In this document: piece by piece, positions 28,899 through 38,226 of the stretch
Layout: each line of letters begins with the position of its first letter
How positions within the stretch are numbered: the stretch's first letter is position 1
NCBI RefSeq assembly: GCF_028693495.1
Contig: NZ_JAQUVG010000007.1
Span: 1-60,282 of the forward strand
Direction: 5' to 3'
Origin: Zoogloea sp.
GTDB lineage: Bacteria > Pseudomonadota > Gammaproteobacteria > Burkholderiales > Rhodocyclaceae
DNA length: 60,282 nucleotides
Notes under the pieces: generated by a model
Told to the model about the DNA's origin: nothing
The model's input: the letters and a program-made list of their open reading frames with translations, nothing else
Database searches by the model: none
Program-made: the position numbers and the translations under genes

Positions 28899-30461
28899 TC
28901 ACGCGCCCTGCGGACACCCGGCGTGCAGGCAGTCCAGCACCAGCACGGAGACGTCGTCACTGGGGCTCTGCCCGGCCAGATGGCGCTCCAGAGCCTGCAG
29001 CAGGCCACTCACCCGGGTCGTCCCGGCGACGGAGGCCAGGGTCTGGACCAATACCCGCTTGCCAAAGGGCTCACCGGCAGGGCTCTCGGCCTCGGTGAGG
29101 CCATCGGAGCACAGCACGATCTGGCAGGGCCCCTCCCAGCGGAAGGCTTCACAGGCCACCAGGGCCTCATCGGAGGGCCGGATGCCCAGGGGCAGCTGAC
29201 AGGACGGAAAACGGGCCATGACCGCGCCGCCTTCGTCCACCTGCAGCACATCCGGCACGCCCCCCACCCAGACCTGCCCCACCGGCTCCGCCGCCGCCAG
29301 CCACACCAGGGCCGAAGCCACAAAATGTCCCGGCGGCAGCAGGCTGCACAGGAGATCGTTCAGCTCGGTGACCAGGGATTCCAGGGGCGCATTGCGGGCC
29401 GCTCCGCGATAGAAGGCGCCCAGCGCCGGCAGCACGCTCATCGCAGCCGCCAGCCCATGACCGGTGGCGTCCGCCAGCATCGCGTAGAGCGCCCCCTGCG
29501 GCGAGCGCGCCACGGCCACCACATCCCCCGAAAAGTTCCTGGCCGGCAACACCGCGTACTGCACGGCGGGGTCATGCAGCCAGTCGGAACGGATCTGGCG
29601 CTCCATGATGTTCATCGCCAGCTCCTGCTCCCGCTCCGATTCGTCGTGGTAGCGCTGCAGGCGGGCCGCATCCTCGGCCAGCCGGCGCTGGATCCGGCGC
29701 GATTCGGACACATCGCGGACCACCCCGATGAACATCCGCCGGCTGGGCAGCTGCAGATCGGACACCCCGACCTCCATCGGAAACAGGCTGCCGTCCTTGC
29801 GCTGCCCGATCACCTCGCGGATCTGGCCGATCACCCGCTCACCGCCCCCCTCAAGGTAGCTGCGCACCAGGCTGTCCTGGCCGCTCTCCGTGCTGTCGGG
29901 CATCAGCATGGAGATCGGCTGACCGATCATCTCGCCGGCGCTGTAACCAAAGATCCTGCCCGCCGCCCGGTTGATGGAGAGGATCCACCCGCGCTCGTCC
30001 GTGGAGATGATCCCGTCGATGACCCCGTTGGCCACCGCCCGCACCTGCTCCAGCGAGCCATAGAGCCGGCCCTGCATGTCGAGCAAGCGGCGCAGCGCCT
30101 TGAAGCGGGCAGCAAAGACCGGGAAGGACAGCGGCTTGGTCAGGTAATCATCCGCGCCCACATCGAGCCCCTGGACAATATCCCCTTCACCGGTCAGGGC
30201 CGACAGGATGACGATCGGCACCCAGTGCTCTCCGGCCAGGGCGCGAATCTGGCGGATCGCCTCAAAACCATCCATGCGGGGCATCATCAGGTCCATCAGG
30301 ACCACATCCGGCTTCTTTTCCCGGAACAGCGCCACGGCCTCCACCCCATCCCGGGCGAACACCGCCTGACAATCGAGCTTGGCCAGGAAGGCCCCCACGA
30401 TGGCCCGATTGGAGGCCACATCATCGGCAACGAGCACACGCAAGGTATTAGGGCTCGACAT
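28899..30461 (-). CDS. Response regulator with PAS and PP2C (RsbU/SpoIIE-type) phosphatase output
   Basis: A 520-residue cytosolic regulator. The receiver domain (about residues 8-125) has the acidic pair ADD, phospho-acceptor in DVVLMDLMMPRMDG and Lys in DDYLTKPLS. A PAS domain follows (about 135-255, GIISTDERGWILSINRAAG). A PP2C-type serine phosphatase ends the protein, with metal-site aspartates in ADATGHGLAAA and LCSDGLTEAE, and SDDVSVLVLD last. Such proteins dephosphorylate an anti-anti-sigma (STAS) factor in partner-switching. The ATG at 30461 overlaps the end of the upstream response-regulator gene by 14 bp, so the two are coupled. Confidence 0.9.
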   Translation of the reverse strand: MSSPNTLRVLVADDVASNRAIVGAFLAKLDCQAVFARDGVEAVALFREKKPDVVLMDLMMPRMDGFEAIRQIRALAGEHWVPIVILSALTGEGDIVQGLDVGADDYLTKPLSFPVFAARFKALRRLLDMQGRLYGSLEQVRAVANGVIDGIISTDERGWILSINRAAGRIFGYSAGEMIGQPISMLMPDSTESGQDSLVRSYLEGGGERVIGQIREVIGQRKDGSLFPMEVGVSDLQLPSRRMFIGVVRDVSESRRIQRRLAEDAARLQRYHDESEREQELAMNIMERQIRSDWLHDPAVQYAVLPARNFSGDVVAVARSPQGALYAMLADATGHGLAAAMSVLPALGAFYRGAARNAPLESLVTELNDLLCSLLPPGHFVASALVWLAAAEPVGQVWVGGVPDVLQVDEGGAVMARFPSCQLPLGIRPSDEALVACEAFRWEGPCQIVLCSDGLTEAESPAGEPFGKRVLVQTLASVAGTTRVSGLLQALERHLAGQSPSDDVSVLVLDCLHAGCPQGA

Positions 30462-31392
30462 CAAACATTCCCGTTTGCCCCCATGACAACGCGCCAGCCC
30501 CCCTGCGGGGGACGGTCACAACCACCTGGTTGCCTGGGGGAAGATAAGTCAGGCTGGCAAAACTCAACTGACGGGACAGGGCAATGCCCCGCCCATTGGG
30601 GGCAAAGGCCCGCTCCGGATCAAAGTCCAGGAACGATCGCCAGTCGAAGCCCACGCCATCATCACGGATCTCGAAAATCCAGCGATCCGGATCCGACCGG
30701 ACGTGCAGGCGGACCCGTTTGTGACGGTTCTCCGGCAAGGCCAGGCGACGCTGCACCTCGGCCTCCCACTGGTCAGCCTCGCGCAGACGGCTCTTCTCCG
30801 CAAAATCGATGCCCAGATTGCCATGCTCGACCCCATTCACCAGCAGTTCGGACAGGCCCATGGCCAGCGTCTCCGGCTGCGGACCGAGCAGCGCCAGCAA
30901 GGCCGCCAGACGCCGGGCTTCTTCCAGGCTGCGCACGGTGAACTCCCCTTCGGCCAGGGAGCCCAGGGCCAGGGCATGCTCCTCAAGATTGGCCTTGAGC
31001 TCCCGGCGCACCCGCAGATCGTCCAGGGCCGTGCGGATGATCGTGAGCAGGGCCTCGCCCTCGAAGGGTTTGGTCAGATAGTAGAACGCCCCCGCCTCCA
31101 GCCCTTCCCTGACCTGCTCGGGTGAAGTCGCTGCCGTCTGCATGATCACCGGGATGAAACGCAGGCGCTCATCCAGCTTCAAACGACGCAGCAGCTGAAT
31201 GCCATCCAGGCCCGGCATCATGCGGTCCAGCAGGACCAGATCGAAGCGTGAAGCGGGCGCCGACAAGGCCTCCCAGGCCGCCTCTCCGGACCCGACCATG
31301 ATCAGCTCAAAGCCCATTCCATCCAGATACTCGGCGACGATGTCCAGATTGAAAGGCTCGTCATCCACCACCAGTATTCTTGCCTGGTTCAT
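30448..31392 (-). CDS. Response regulator with RsbW-type HATPase domain
   Basis: A 314-residue protein. The receiver domain (about residues 4-120) shows VVDDEPFN, DLVLLDRMMPGLDG and YYLTKPFEGE. The C-terminal half is a GHKL ATPase of the anti-sigma kinase type: N-box ELLVNGVEHGNLG, G1 box RDDGVGFDW and G2 NGRGIALSRQLS. It lacks a dimerisation/phospho-His helix, so it is not an ordinary sensor kinase. Together with the downstream PP2C regulator it forms the kinase/phosphatase pair of a partner-switching module; no STAS protein is adjacent. Confidence 0.9.
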   Translation of the reverse strand: MNQARILVVDDEPFNLDIVAEYLDGMGFELIMVGSGEAAWEALSAPASRFDLVLLDRMMPGLDGIQLLRRLKLDERLRFIPVIMQTAATSPEQVREGLEAGAFYYLTKPFEGEALLTIIRTALDDLRVRRELKANLEEHALALGSLAEGEFTVRSLEEARRLAALLALLGPQPETLAMGLSELLVNGVEHGNLGIDFAEKSRLREADQWEAEVQRRLALPENRHKRVRLHVRSDPDRWIFEIRDDGVGFDWRSFLDFDPERAFAPNGRGIALSRQLSFASLTYLPPGNQVVVTVPRRGAGALSWGQTGMFDVEP

Positions 31393-31395
31393 TCG

Positions 31396-31578
31396 CTATC
31401 CTGTTTGTCGAGTCTCTGCTCCGGAGGGGCCGCGGCGTCTGGCCACCCCCTTCTCCGGATCCAGGTGCGGATGACGCGCCTGGCACAGCGCGTCCAGCGC
31501 GCGAAGCGCATCGTACACCAGGCGCCCCGGCGACACGACTAGCAGAACGCCCCGCTCACCGGCGGCAGGCCCCGGCAA
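31396..31578 (-). CDS. Possible small protein upstream of the response regulator pair
   Basis: A 60-codon TTG-started frame ends 3 bp before the response-regulator ATG. Its central part (VLLVVSPGRLVYDALRALDALCQARH) has GC-rich third positions and looks like a strand plus helix. The frame stays open further upstream but no convincing start or ribosome-binding site is visible. It could be a remnant of a longer gene or a chance frame. No family recognised. Confidence 0.25.
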   Translation of the reverse strand: MPGPAAGERGVLLVVSPGRLVYDALRALDALCQARHPHLDPEKGVARRRGPSGAETRQTG

Positions 31579-31594
31579 GGCTGCATCCCCATGG

Positions 31595-34500
31595 TCAGAC
31601 AGCCTGCCGGCGATGGGTGGCCGCGTAGTAAAGGACCGGAATGACGACCAGGGTCAGCAGGGTGGACACCAGCACCCCGAAGATCAGCGCGATGGCCAGC
31701 CCGTTGAAAATCGGGTCATCCAGGATGAACAGCGCGCCGATCATCGCCGCCAGCGCAGTCAGGCCGATGGGCTTGGCACGCACCGCCGCAGCATGGATGG
31801 TGGCCTCGGCGAGGGGCGTGCCGGCGGCCACCTGCTGGTCGATGAAATCCACCAGCAGGATGGAGTTGCGCACGATGATCCCGGCCAGGGCGATCATCCC
31901 GATCATGCTGGTGGCCGTAAACTGGCTGCCCAGCAGGGCGTGGCCGGGCATCACGCCGATGATCGTGAGGGGAATCGGCGCCATGATGATCAGCGGTACC
32001 CGGTAGCTGCGGAACTGGGCCACCACCAGCACGTAGATCAGCACCAGCCCCACCGCGTAGGCGGCGCCCATGTCACGGAAAGTCTCGTAGGTGATCTGCC
32101 ACTCGCCGTCCCACTTCAGCGCGTAGGCGGCGTAGGGGTCGTCCGGCTGATGGATGAACCACTCGTCGAGGGTGCCGGCCAGCCGCTCCCCCGCCAGCGG
32201 CAGGTCCTTGACCCGGCTGCGGATGTCGAACATGCCGTAAAGGGGAGAGTCCAGCCGGCCCCCCATATCACCGGTCACATACACCACCGGCAGCAGATCC
32301 TTGTGGTAGATCACCTGCTCGCGGGTGGCGGGCAGCACCTCCACCAGCTCCGAGACCGGCACCAGGGCGCCGCCGGCCTCCGCAGCACGGGCGCGGACCT
32401 TCATCTGGAGCAGGGTATCCATGCTGCCCAGGCGCTCGGGCGGCAACGTGAGGCGCACCGGAATTTCGTACTTGTTGTCGCCCCCATGCACCGGGGTGAC
32501 GTTCTCGCCCCCCAGCCCCAGGCGCACCACCTCGACGATGTCGGCCTGGGCCACCCCGAGCTGGGCCGCCTTGGCCTGGTTCACCCTGAGCACCCGCTTG
32601 GGTGCAGCCTCGTCGACGGTGTCATCCACGCCCACGATATCGGCCGTGCCCTCGAAGGCCTCGCGCACCTGGCGCGCCACGGCCACCTGACCGGCGTAAT
32701 CGGGGCCGTATATCTCGGCCACGATGGGCGACAGCACCGGCGGCCCCGGAGGCACCTCCACCACCTTGGCGTTTCCCCCGTGCCTGCGGGCAATGGCGGC
32801 CACCGCAGGCCACACCGAGACGGCGATCTCGTGACTCTTGCGACTGCGCCGGGCCTTGTCCGCCAGGTTGACCTGGATGTCCCCCATCTCGGGCTGGGCC
32901 CGCAGGTAGTACTGACGCACCAGGCCATTGAAGTTGATGGGCGCGGCCGTCCCCGCGTAGGCCTGGAAGTCGGTCACCTCCTCCACCTCCGCCAGCGTAT
33001 CGCCGATCTCCCGCAGGACTTCGGCCGTCACCTCCAGCGGAGTACCCACCGGCATGTCGAGCACCACCTGGAATTCGCTCTTGTTGTCGAAGGGCAGCAT
33101 CTTGAGCACGACCAGCTGCACCACCGCCAGGGACACCGACAGGGCGATCGCCAGCACCACGCCAAGCCACAGCCGGGTCCGGGCCCGTCCGCCCGTCACC
33201 GGATCGAGCAGCGGGGTCATGATCCGCCGGAAGACGGCCTCCAGCCGGGCCGTCAGCGCGTCGGGGGGAGAATGGCCCGCACCCGCCGCCGGGGCATGCT
33301 CCTGCATGAGCCGGCCCGCCAGCCAGGGCGTGACGACGAAGGCCACTGCCAGGGAAATGAACATGCCCATGGAAGAGTTGATCGGGATCGGGCTCATGTA
33401 GGGCCCCATCAGGCCGGTCACGAAAGCCATCGGCAGCAGGGCCGCAATCACCGTGAAGGTGGCCAGGATGGTCGGCCCCCCGACCTCGTCCACCGCCGGC
33501 GGGATGAGCTCCCCCAGCGGCTTGCCGGGGAACAGGGTCTGCCAGCGGTGAATATTCTCGACCACCACGATGGCGTCATCCACCAGGATGCCGATGGAGA
33601 AGATCAGCGCGAACAGGCTCACCCGGTTGAGGGTGAAACCCCAGGCCCATGAGGCGAACAGGGTCGCCGCCAGGGTCAGGGTGACCGCCACGCCAACGAT
33701 CACCGCCTCCCGCCGGCCCAGCGCCAGCAGCACCAGCAGCACCACCGCCAGGGTCGCAAAGACCAGCTTGCCGATCAGCTTGTCGGCCTTCTCGGTCGCG
33801 GTGGCGCCGTAATTGCGGGTGATCGTCACCTCGACGCCCTCGGGGACGAGGCTGCCCTTGAGCTGCTCCAGGCGGCGGATCACCCCGCTGGCCACATCGG
33901 CGGCGTTCTCCCCGGGCTTCTTGGAGATCGACAGGGTCACCGCCGGAAAGCGCTCGCCCCCCGCCGCAGCGGCTCCGGACCTTGCGCGGCCCAGGCCATG
34001 CCAGACATACCGGGAAGGCTGATCGGGGCCGTCCACCACGCTGGCCACATCGGCCATCTGGATCGGCTTGCCCCCCGACACCCCCACCACCAGCTTCCTC
34101 ACGTCATCGGCGTGGGTGATGTAGGTACCGGTCTGGACCAGCACCTCCTGATTGCGATCCACCAGCGTGCCGCTGGGCATGGAGGCGTTGGCCAGCTGCA
34201 GGGCCCCCTTGAGATCCTGCGGGGTCAGCCCGTAGGCATTCATCCGGCCCGGATCCATCAAGACCCGCAGCACATGCCCGGGGCCGCCGATGGTGCTCAC
34301 ATCGCGGGTCCCACGGACACGCTTGAGCTCCCCCTCCACCGCCCGGGCCACCTGCTGGAGCTCGAAGGCCGAACGATGCAGATCCCGGGTCCACAGGGTC
34401 AGGGCCACCACCGGCACATCGTCTATCCCCCTCGGCTTGATCACCGGCTCGGCCACCCCCAGCTGGGGCGACAGCCAGTCCTGATGGCTGTGGAGGGTGT

Positions 34501-34837
34501 CGTACAGGCGCACGAGGGCATCCTGATTTTTGACGCCCACCTGGAACTGCACGGTGATCACCGCCATCCCGGGGCGCGAAACGGAATACACATGATCCAT
34601 GCCGGCGATGCGGGAGAGCACCTGCTCTGCCGGGCGGGCCACCAGGGACTCCACATCCTTGGCCGAAGCACCGGGAAAGGCCACCATCACGTCGGCCATC
34701 GTCACGTCGATCTGGGGCTCTTCCTCCTTGGGGGTGATAAGGGTGGCAAACACCCCCAGCAGCATCAGCACCAGGGCCAGCAGGGGAGTGAGGGCGTTGC
34801 GCTGAAACAGCGCGGCGATGCGTCCGGAAATACCCAT
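31595..34837 (-). CDS. RND-family efflux pump inner-membrane subunit
   Basis: A 1080-residue AcrB-type antiporter. Two halves each carry one helix, a large periplasmic loop and further helices. The proton-relay acidic pair is visible in GILVDDAIVVVENI (about residue 430). Periplasmic pore segments include ARPAEQVLSRIAGMDHVYS and PPGPPVLSPIVAEIYGPDY. The sequence resembles the HAE2-like/unclassified proteobacterial RND group rather than AcrB proper, so drug or solvent export is likely but the substrate is unknown. It is 15 bp downstream of its adaptor gene. No TolC-like outer-membrane gene is adjacent. Confidence 0.93.
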   Translation of the reverse strand: MGISGRIAALFQRNALTPLLALVLMLLGVFATLITPKEEEPQIDVTMADVMVAFPGASAKDVESLVARPAEQVLSRIAGMDHVYSVSRPGMAVITVQFQVGVKNQDALVRLYDTLHSHQDWLSPQLGVAEPVIKPRGIDDVPVVALTLWTRDLHRSAFELQQVARAVEGELKRVRGTRDVSTIGGPGHVLRVLMDPGRMNAYGLTPQDLKGALQLANASMPSGTLVDRNQEVLVQTGTYITHADDVRKLVVGVSGGKPIQMADVASVVDGPDQPSRYVWHGLGRARSGAAAAGGERFPAVTLSISKKPGENAADVASGVIRRLEQLKGSLVPEGVEVTITRNYGATATEKADKLIGKLVFATLAVVLLVLLALGRREAVIVGVAVTLTLAATLFASWAWGFTLNRVSLFALIFSIGILVDDAIVVVENIHRWQTLFPGKPLGELIPPAVDEVGGPTILATFTVIAALLPMAFVTGLMGPYMSPIPINSSMGMFISLAVAFVVTPWLAGRLMQEHAPAAGAGHSPPDALTARLEAVFRRIMTPLLDPVTGGRARTRLWLGVVLAIALSVSLAVVQLVVLKMLPFDNKSEFQVVLDMPVGTPLEVTAEVLREIGDTLAEVEEVTDFQAYAGTAAPINFNGLVRQYYLRAQPEMGDIQVNLADKARRSRKSHEIAVSVWPAVAAIARRHGGNAKVVEVPPGPPVLSPIVAEIYGPDYAGQVAVARQVREAFEGTADIVGVDDTVDEAAPKRVLRVNQAKAAQLGVAQADIVEVVRLGLGGENVTPVHGGDNKYEIPVRLTLPPERLGSMDTLLQMKVRARAAEAGGALVPVSELVEVLPATREQVIYHKDLLPVVYVTGDMGGRLDSPLYGMFDIRSRVKDLPLAGERLAGTLDEWFIHQPDDPYAAYALKWDGEWQITYETFRDMGAAYAVGLVLIYVLVVAQFRSYRVPLIIMAPIPLTIIGVMPGHALLGSQFTATSMIGMIALAGIIVRNSILLVDFIDQQVAAGTPLAEATIHAAAVRAKPIGLTALAAMIGALFILDDPIFNGLAIALIFGVLVSTLLTLVVIPVLYYAATHRRQAV

Positions 34838-34852
34838 GGCGGCGCTCCCGGA

Positions 34853-35908
34853 TCAGGGCGCGCTGCGCTGCAGGCCGGCACGCACGGGATCCAGCGCCAG
34901 CAGCTCGCCGCCCTTCAGGCCGGCCAGCACCTCGATGGACCCATCGGCCAGGAGGCTCCCGACCCGCAACTGGCGCAGCACGAAGCCCCCCTTGCCGTCG
35001 GCCACATACACGCCGGTCACTTCACCGCGGCGCAGCACGGCCGCCGCAGGCACCGCCAGACGGGGCGCCTCCCCCACCCGAAAATGCACCCGCGCTGCCA
35101 TGCCGGGGACCACGCCCCCCGCATCGGCGGGCAGGCTGACCCGGGCCCGCGCCGTGTGGGTGCGGGGATCGGTGGCCGGCAGCAGGGTGACATCGGCGGC
35201 CTCCAGCTGGCGACCGCTTTCAGGAAACTCGATCCGGGCCTGGAGCCCGGCCTGCCCCAGCTCGGCCAGCCGGGCCTGGGGCAGATCCGCCACCGCCCGC
35301 AGTGCGCCCGGCTCGTACACCACCAGCAGGGGCCGGCCCGGCTGGGCCATCTCCCCCGGCTCCGTGAGACGCTGGGCCACAATGCCGGAGAACGGCGCGG
35401 TCACCGTCGCAAACCCCCGGGACGCCGCCACCTGGGCCCGCCCGGCCTCCGCCGCACGGACCTGGGCCAGGGCCGCGTCATGCACCGCCTGGGCCTGATC
35501 CAGGGCACTGCCGCTCACGAAATTGCGGGCCTTGAGGGCCTGCGCCCGCTCCAGCGCCGCCCGCACATCCACCAGCCGGGCCTGCGCCGCCGCCACCTGC
35601 GCGCCGGCCGCGGCCAGCGCCTGATCGGCCTCGCGGGTGTCGATCCGCATCAGCACATCCCCCTGGCGCACCCGGGCCCCCGCATCCACCCGGGCCTCCA
35701 GCACCCGTCCCTGGACCTGGGCCGCCACGGTGGCCTGGCGGACGGCCTCGATGGTGGCCTCCGCCGTCACGGTCCGCGCCCGGACCTGAGCCTGAACGGT
35801 AAGCGTGGGAATATCCGCCCCGCCCCCAGCCGCAGGGGCCCCGGGCAGCAGGCAGGACAGGGACAGCGCGAGGGCGGCCCAGCGATGGACATGCTGACGT
35901 TTATTCAT
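34853..35908 (-). CDS. RND efflux membrane-fusion (adaptor) protein
   Basis: A 351-residue periplasmic adaptor with a signal sequence (MNKRQHVHRWAALALSLSC). The lipoyl halves are TVAAQVQGRVLEARVDAGARV (in two parts) and FATVTAPFSGIVAQRLTEPG, flanking an Ala-rich coiled coil at about residues 95-160. A beta-barrel and membrane-proximal domain follow (RVSLPADAGGVVPGMAARV, VPAAAVLRR). The ATG at 35908 directly abuts a palindromic operator (35910-35931), leaving almost no leader, so the message may be leaderless or the promoter lies further upstream. Confidence 0.92.
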   Translation of the reverse strand: MNKRQHVHRWAALALSLSCLLPGAPAAGGGADIPTLTVQAQVRARTVTAEATIEAVRQATVAAQVQGRVLEARVDAGARVRQGDVLMRIDTREADQALAAAGAQVAAAQARLVDVRAALERAQALKARNFVSGSALDQAQAVHDAALAQVRAAEAGRAQVAASRGFATVTAPFSGIVAQRLTEPGEMAQPGRPLLVVYEPGALRAVADLPQARLAELGQAGLQARIEFPESGRQLEAADVTLLPATDPRTHTARARVSLPADAGGVVPGMAARVHFRVGEAPRLAVPAAAVLRRGEVTGVYVADGKGGFVLRQLRVGSLLADGSIEVLAGLKGGELLALDPVRAGLQRSAP

Positions 35909-35909
35909 A

Positions 35910-35931
35910 AATATAAGCTTACCCTTATATT
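35910..35931. promoter_or_regulatory. Palindromic operator abutting the adaptor gene start
   Basis: AATATAAG and CTTATATT form perfect 8-bp arms around a 6-bp spacer. A TTGACG -35-like hexamer on the minus strand lies at 35943-35938, so the dyad overlaps the likely promoter of the RND operon. This is the size expected for a TetR- or MarR-type dimer. No regulator gene is adjacent. Confidence 0.5.
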
Positions 35932-35972
35932 CCAGATCGTCAAGCCATGCTCCGCCGCCGCCGGAGCCGGGG

Positions 35973-36338
35973 TCAGAGGCCGGCCGCACACCGGGCCATG
36001 GCCCGGACCACCCCTTCATCCTCCCCCACCGCCGTCACCAGCTCGATCCGGCAGGCCGGGTGGCGGCTCCGCGCGGCCTCCAGCAACACCGGCAGGTCCC
36101 GCTTGAGATGGCCCCCCTGGGCCAGAAACAGCGGCACTACCCGCAGGGACTCGACCCCGCTGGCCGCCGCGGCGTCCACCGCCTCTTCCAGGCTCGGCGA
36201 CATGAACTCCAGGAAGGCCAGGGTGACCCAGGCCTCCGGGCACAGGCGGGCAAGCTCCTCCGTGACCCGCCGGGCCGGCTTGGCCCACTCCGGATCCCGC
36301 GCCCCATGGGCAAACAGTACGATGGCTTCCTTGGACAT
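35973..36338 (-). CDS. Short CbiX/SirB-type chelatase
   Basis: A 121-residue single-domain class II chelatase. LFAHGARDPEWAKP at the N-terminus holds the metal His, and PLFLAQGGHLKRDLP holds the second one. Length matches the small CbiX form that dimerises to insert Co or Fe into sirohydrochlorin. It precedes the RND adaptor gene by 64 bp and is divergent from the M23 peptidase. The CbiX/SirB choice between cobalt and iron cannot be made from the sequence. Confidence 0.85.
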   Translation of the reverse strand: MSKEAIVLFAHGARDPEWAKPARRVTEELARLCPEAWVTLAFLEFMSPSLEEAVDAAAASGVESLRVVPLFLAQGGHLKRDLPVLLEAARSRHPACRIELVTAVGEDEGVVRAMARCAAGL

Positions 36339-36493
36339 GCTTGGCTTCCTTTGCTGACTGGGGCGGGGCGCGGACGCGCCCGGCCGGGTTTGGAGTAATC
36401 TTGCAGGCTCTTGAACCGGAGGGTAAGGGCAAAACCGCGCACCCTCCCCCCACCTCGCGCCCAATGCAAGCCATAGTCCCCCCAAAACCCGGA

Positions 36494-37342
36494 ATGGTTC
36501 GCCCAGTCCGCCGGATTCTGTCCGCCCTCCTCCTCGCCCTGCTGCCCGCCACGCTCCTGGCCCAGGTCCGGCCCCAGCCCGTGCCCGGGGGAGTCGCCGC
36601 CCTCCTCGTGGCCCCTGCCGAAGCCCCCCGCCCCGAAGTGCGTTTCGACGGCCGACCGGTCCTCCTGGAGCACGGCCCGGAAGGCTGGCGGGCCCTGGTG
36701 GGCCTGTCCCTCGACACCCCGGCGGGCGAACAGAGCCTGCAGATCGGCAGCGGCAGCGCGGCCCGGCAGCTCAGCTTTGCCGTCCTTCCCAAGGCCTATC
36801 CGGAACAGCACCTGACCGTGAAAAACCCGAAAATGGTCACCCCCGACCCGGACATGCTCAGCCGCATCCAGGCCGAACGGGAGGTCCAGATCGCCGTGCG
36901 CAGCCGCTTCCGCGACATGGCCGTTCCCCGGACCGATCTCGAGCTGCCCGCCAGCGGCCGCCTGTCCAGCCGTTTCGGGCTGCGCCGGATCTTCAACGGC
37001 GAACCCCGCGCCCCCCACACCGGGCTGGACGTGGCCGCGCCCATCGGCGCCCCCGTGCGGGCCCCCGCCGACGGCATCGTGAGCCTGGTGGAAGAGTTCT
37101 ACTTCAACGGCAAAACCGTTTTCGTGGATCACGGCCAGGGGCTGGTCAGCATGGTCTGCCACCTGGACGCCAGCACCGTAGAGGTGGGCCAGGACGTGCG
37201 CCGGGGCGAGCAGATCGGCCGGGTCGGCAACACCGGCCGCACGACCGGACCCCACCTGCACTGGAGCGTCTATCTCAACGGCGCCGCGGTGGACCCGGCG
37301 CTGTTCATCGCCCCCCCGCGCCCACCCGCCTCACGCCCCTGA
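36494..37342 (+). CDS. M23 family metallopeptidase (periplasmic LytM-type endopeptidase)
   Basis: A 282-residue protein with a signal peptide (MVRPVRRILSALLLALLPA, cleavage after LLA). An Ig-like N-terminal part precedes the LytM domain (about residues 155-275). The zinc ligands are H and D of PHTGLDVAAP and the second His of the HLHW motif, with the catalytic His in MVCHLD. It would cut peptidoglycan cross-links. An ATG at 36464 is an alternative start, but the signal peptide begins properly at 36494. The last 12 bp overlap the 3' end of convergent tcdA. Confidence 0.92.
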   Translation: MVRPVRRILSALLLALLPATLLAQVRPQPVPGGVAALLVAPAEAPRPEVRFDGRPVLLEHGPEGWRALVGLSLDTPAGEQSLQIGSGSAARQLSFAVLPKAYPEQHLTVKNPKMVTPDPDMLSRIQAEREVQIAVRSRFRDMAVPRTDLELPASGRLSSRFGLRRIFNGEPRAPHTGLDVAAPIGAPVRAPADGIVSLVEEFYFNGKTVFVDHGQGLVSMVCHLDASTVEVGQDVRRGEQIGRVGNTGRTTGPHLHWSVYLNGAAVDPALFIAPPRPPASRP

Positions 37343-38143
37343 CACAGGGTCCGGCGCGGGCCCCGCAGACAGCCCATTGAGCACCCGCGCTGCGGCAAAC
37401 AGCCCCACGCAAGCCGTCACCGTCACCACCGACCCGAACCCCGCGCAGTTGAGACCCGCCGGCCCCCCGGCGCCCGCCTCGCAGGCGCCCTCCGGCGCCG
37501 GATAGCGCAGGGGCTCGCTGGAGAAGACTGCCTCCACGCCGAACTTCTTCTTCGGATCGCGGGGAAACGCGTGGCTCTTGCGCAGCTGGCCACGCACCTT
37601 GGCCAGCAGCGGATCCTGGATCGTCCGCGCCAGATCCGCCACCTGGATCCGGGTCGGGTCGATCTGCCCGCCCGCCGCACCACAGGTCACCACCGGCACC
37701 TCCAGCCCGTGGCACACGGCGATCATCGCCACCTTGACGCGCACCGCATCGATCGCATCGATCACGTAGTCAAAGCCTCCGCCCAGCAGCCGGGCGGCGT
37801 TATCCACGGTCACAAAATCGTCCACCACCGTCACCACGCAGCCCGGGCTGTAGCCGGCGATGCGCTCGCGCATGGCCTCCACCTTGGCCTGGCCGAGGGT
37901 CGCGTCGGCGGCGTGGATCTGGCGGTTGATGTTGGACTCGGCCACATGATCCAGGTCGATCAGCGTCAGGCGCCCCACCCCGCTGCGGGCCAGGGCCTCG
38001 GCCGCCCACGCCCCCACCCCGCCAATGCCCACCACGCAGACATGGGCCTGCGCCAGCCGGGCCCGGCCGGCCGCACCGTACAGACGGGCAATGCCGCCAA
38101 AGCGGCGGGCATCATCGGGGGAATTCGGGACAGGGCTTTCCAT
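37331..38143 (-). CDS. tcdA: tRNA threonylcarbamoyladenosine dehydratase
   Basis: A 270-residue E1-like enzyme that cyclises t6A to ct6A at tRNA position 37. The N-terminal head RRFGGIARLYG leads to the ATP loop GIGGVGAWAAEALARSGVG; DLDHVAESNINRQIHA and YVIDAIDAVRVK follow. The C-terminal FGSVVTVTACVGLFAA block is typical of TcdA/CsdL. Start MESPVP chosen over a 10-codon longer form. The 3' end overlaps the M23 gene by 12 bp. Confidence 0.94.
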   Translation of the reverse strand: MESPVPNSPDDARRFGGIARLYGAAGRARLAQAHVCVVGIGGVGAWAAEALARSGVGRLTLIDLDHVAESNINRQIHAADATLGQAKVEAMRERIAGYSPGCVVTVVDDFVTVDNAARLLGGGFDYVIDAIDAVRVKVAMIAVCHGLEVPVVTCGAAGGQIDPTRIQVADLARTIQDPLLAKVRGQLRKSHAFPRDPKKKFGVEAVFSSEPLRYPAPEGACEAGAGGPAGLNCAGFGSVVTVTACVGLFAAARVLNGLSAGPAPDPVSGA

Positions 38144-38226
38144 GGCATCACCGTTCGCTTGAGAGGCGCGCAAATATAACCGAGCGGGGCATAATCACGA
38201 CCATTCGTGTTCGTGATCCTGCCCCC

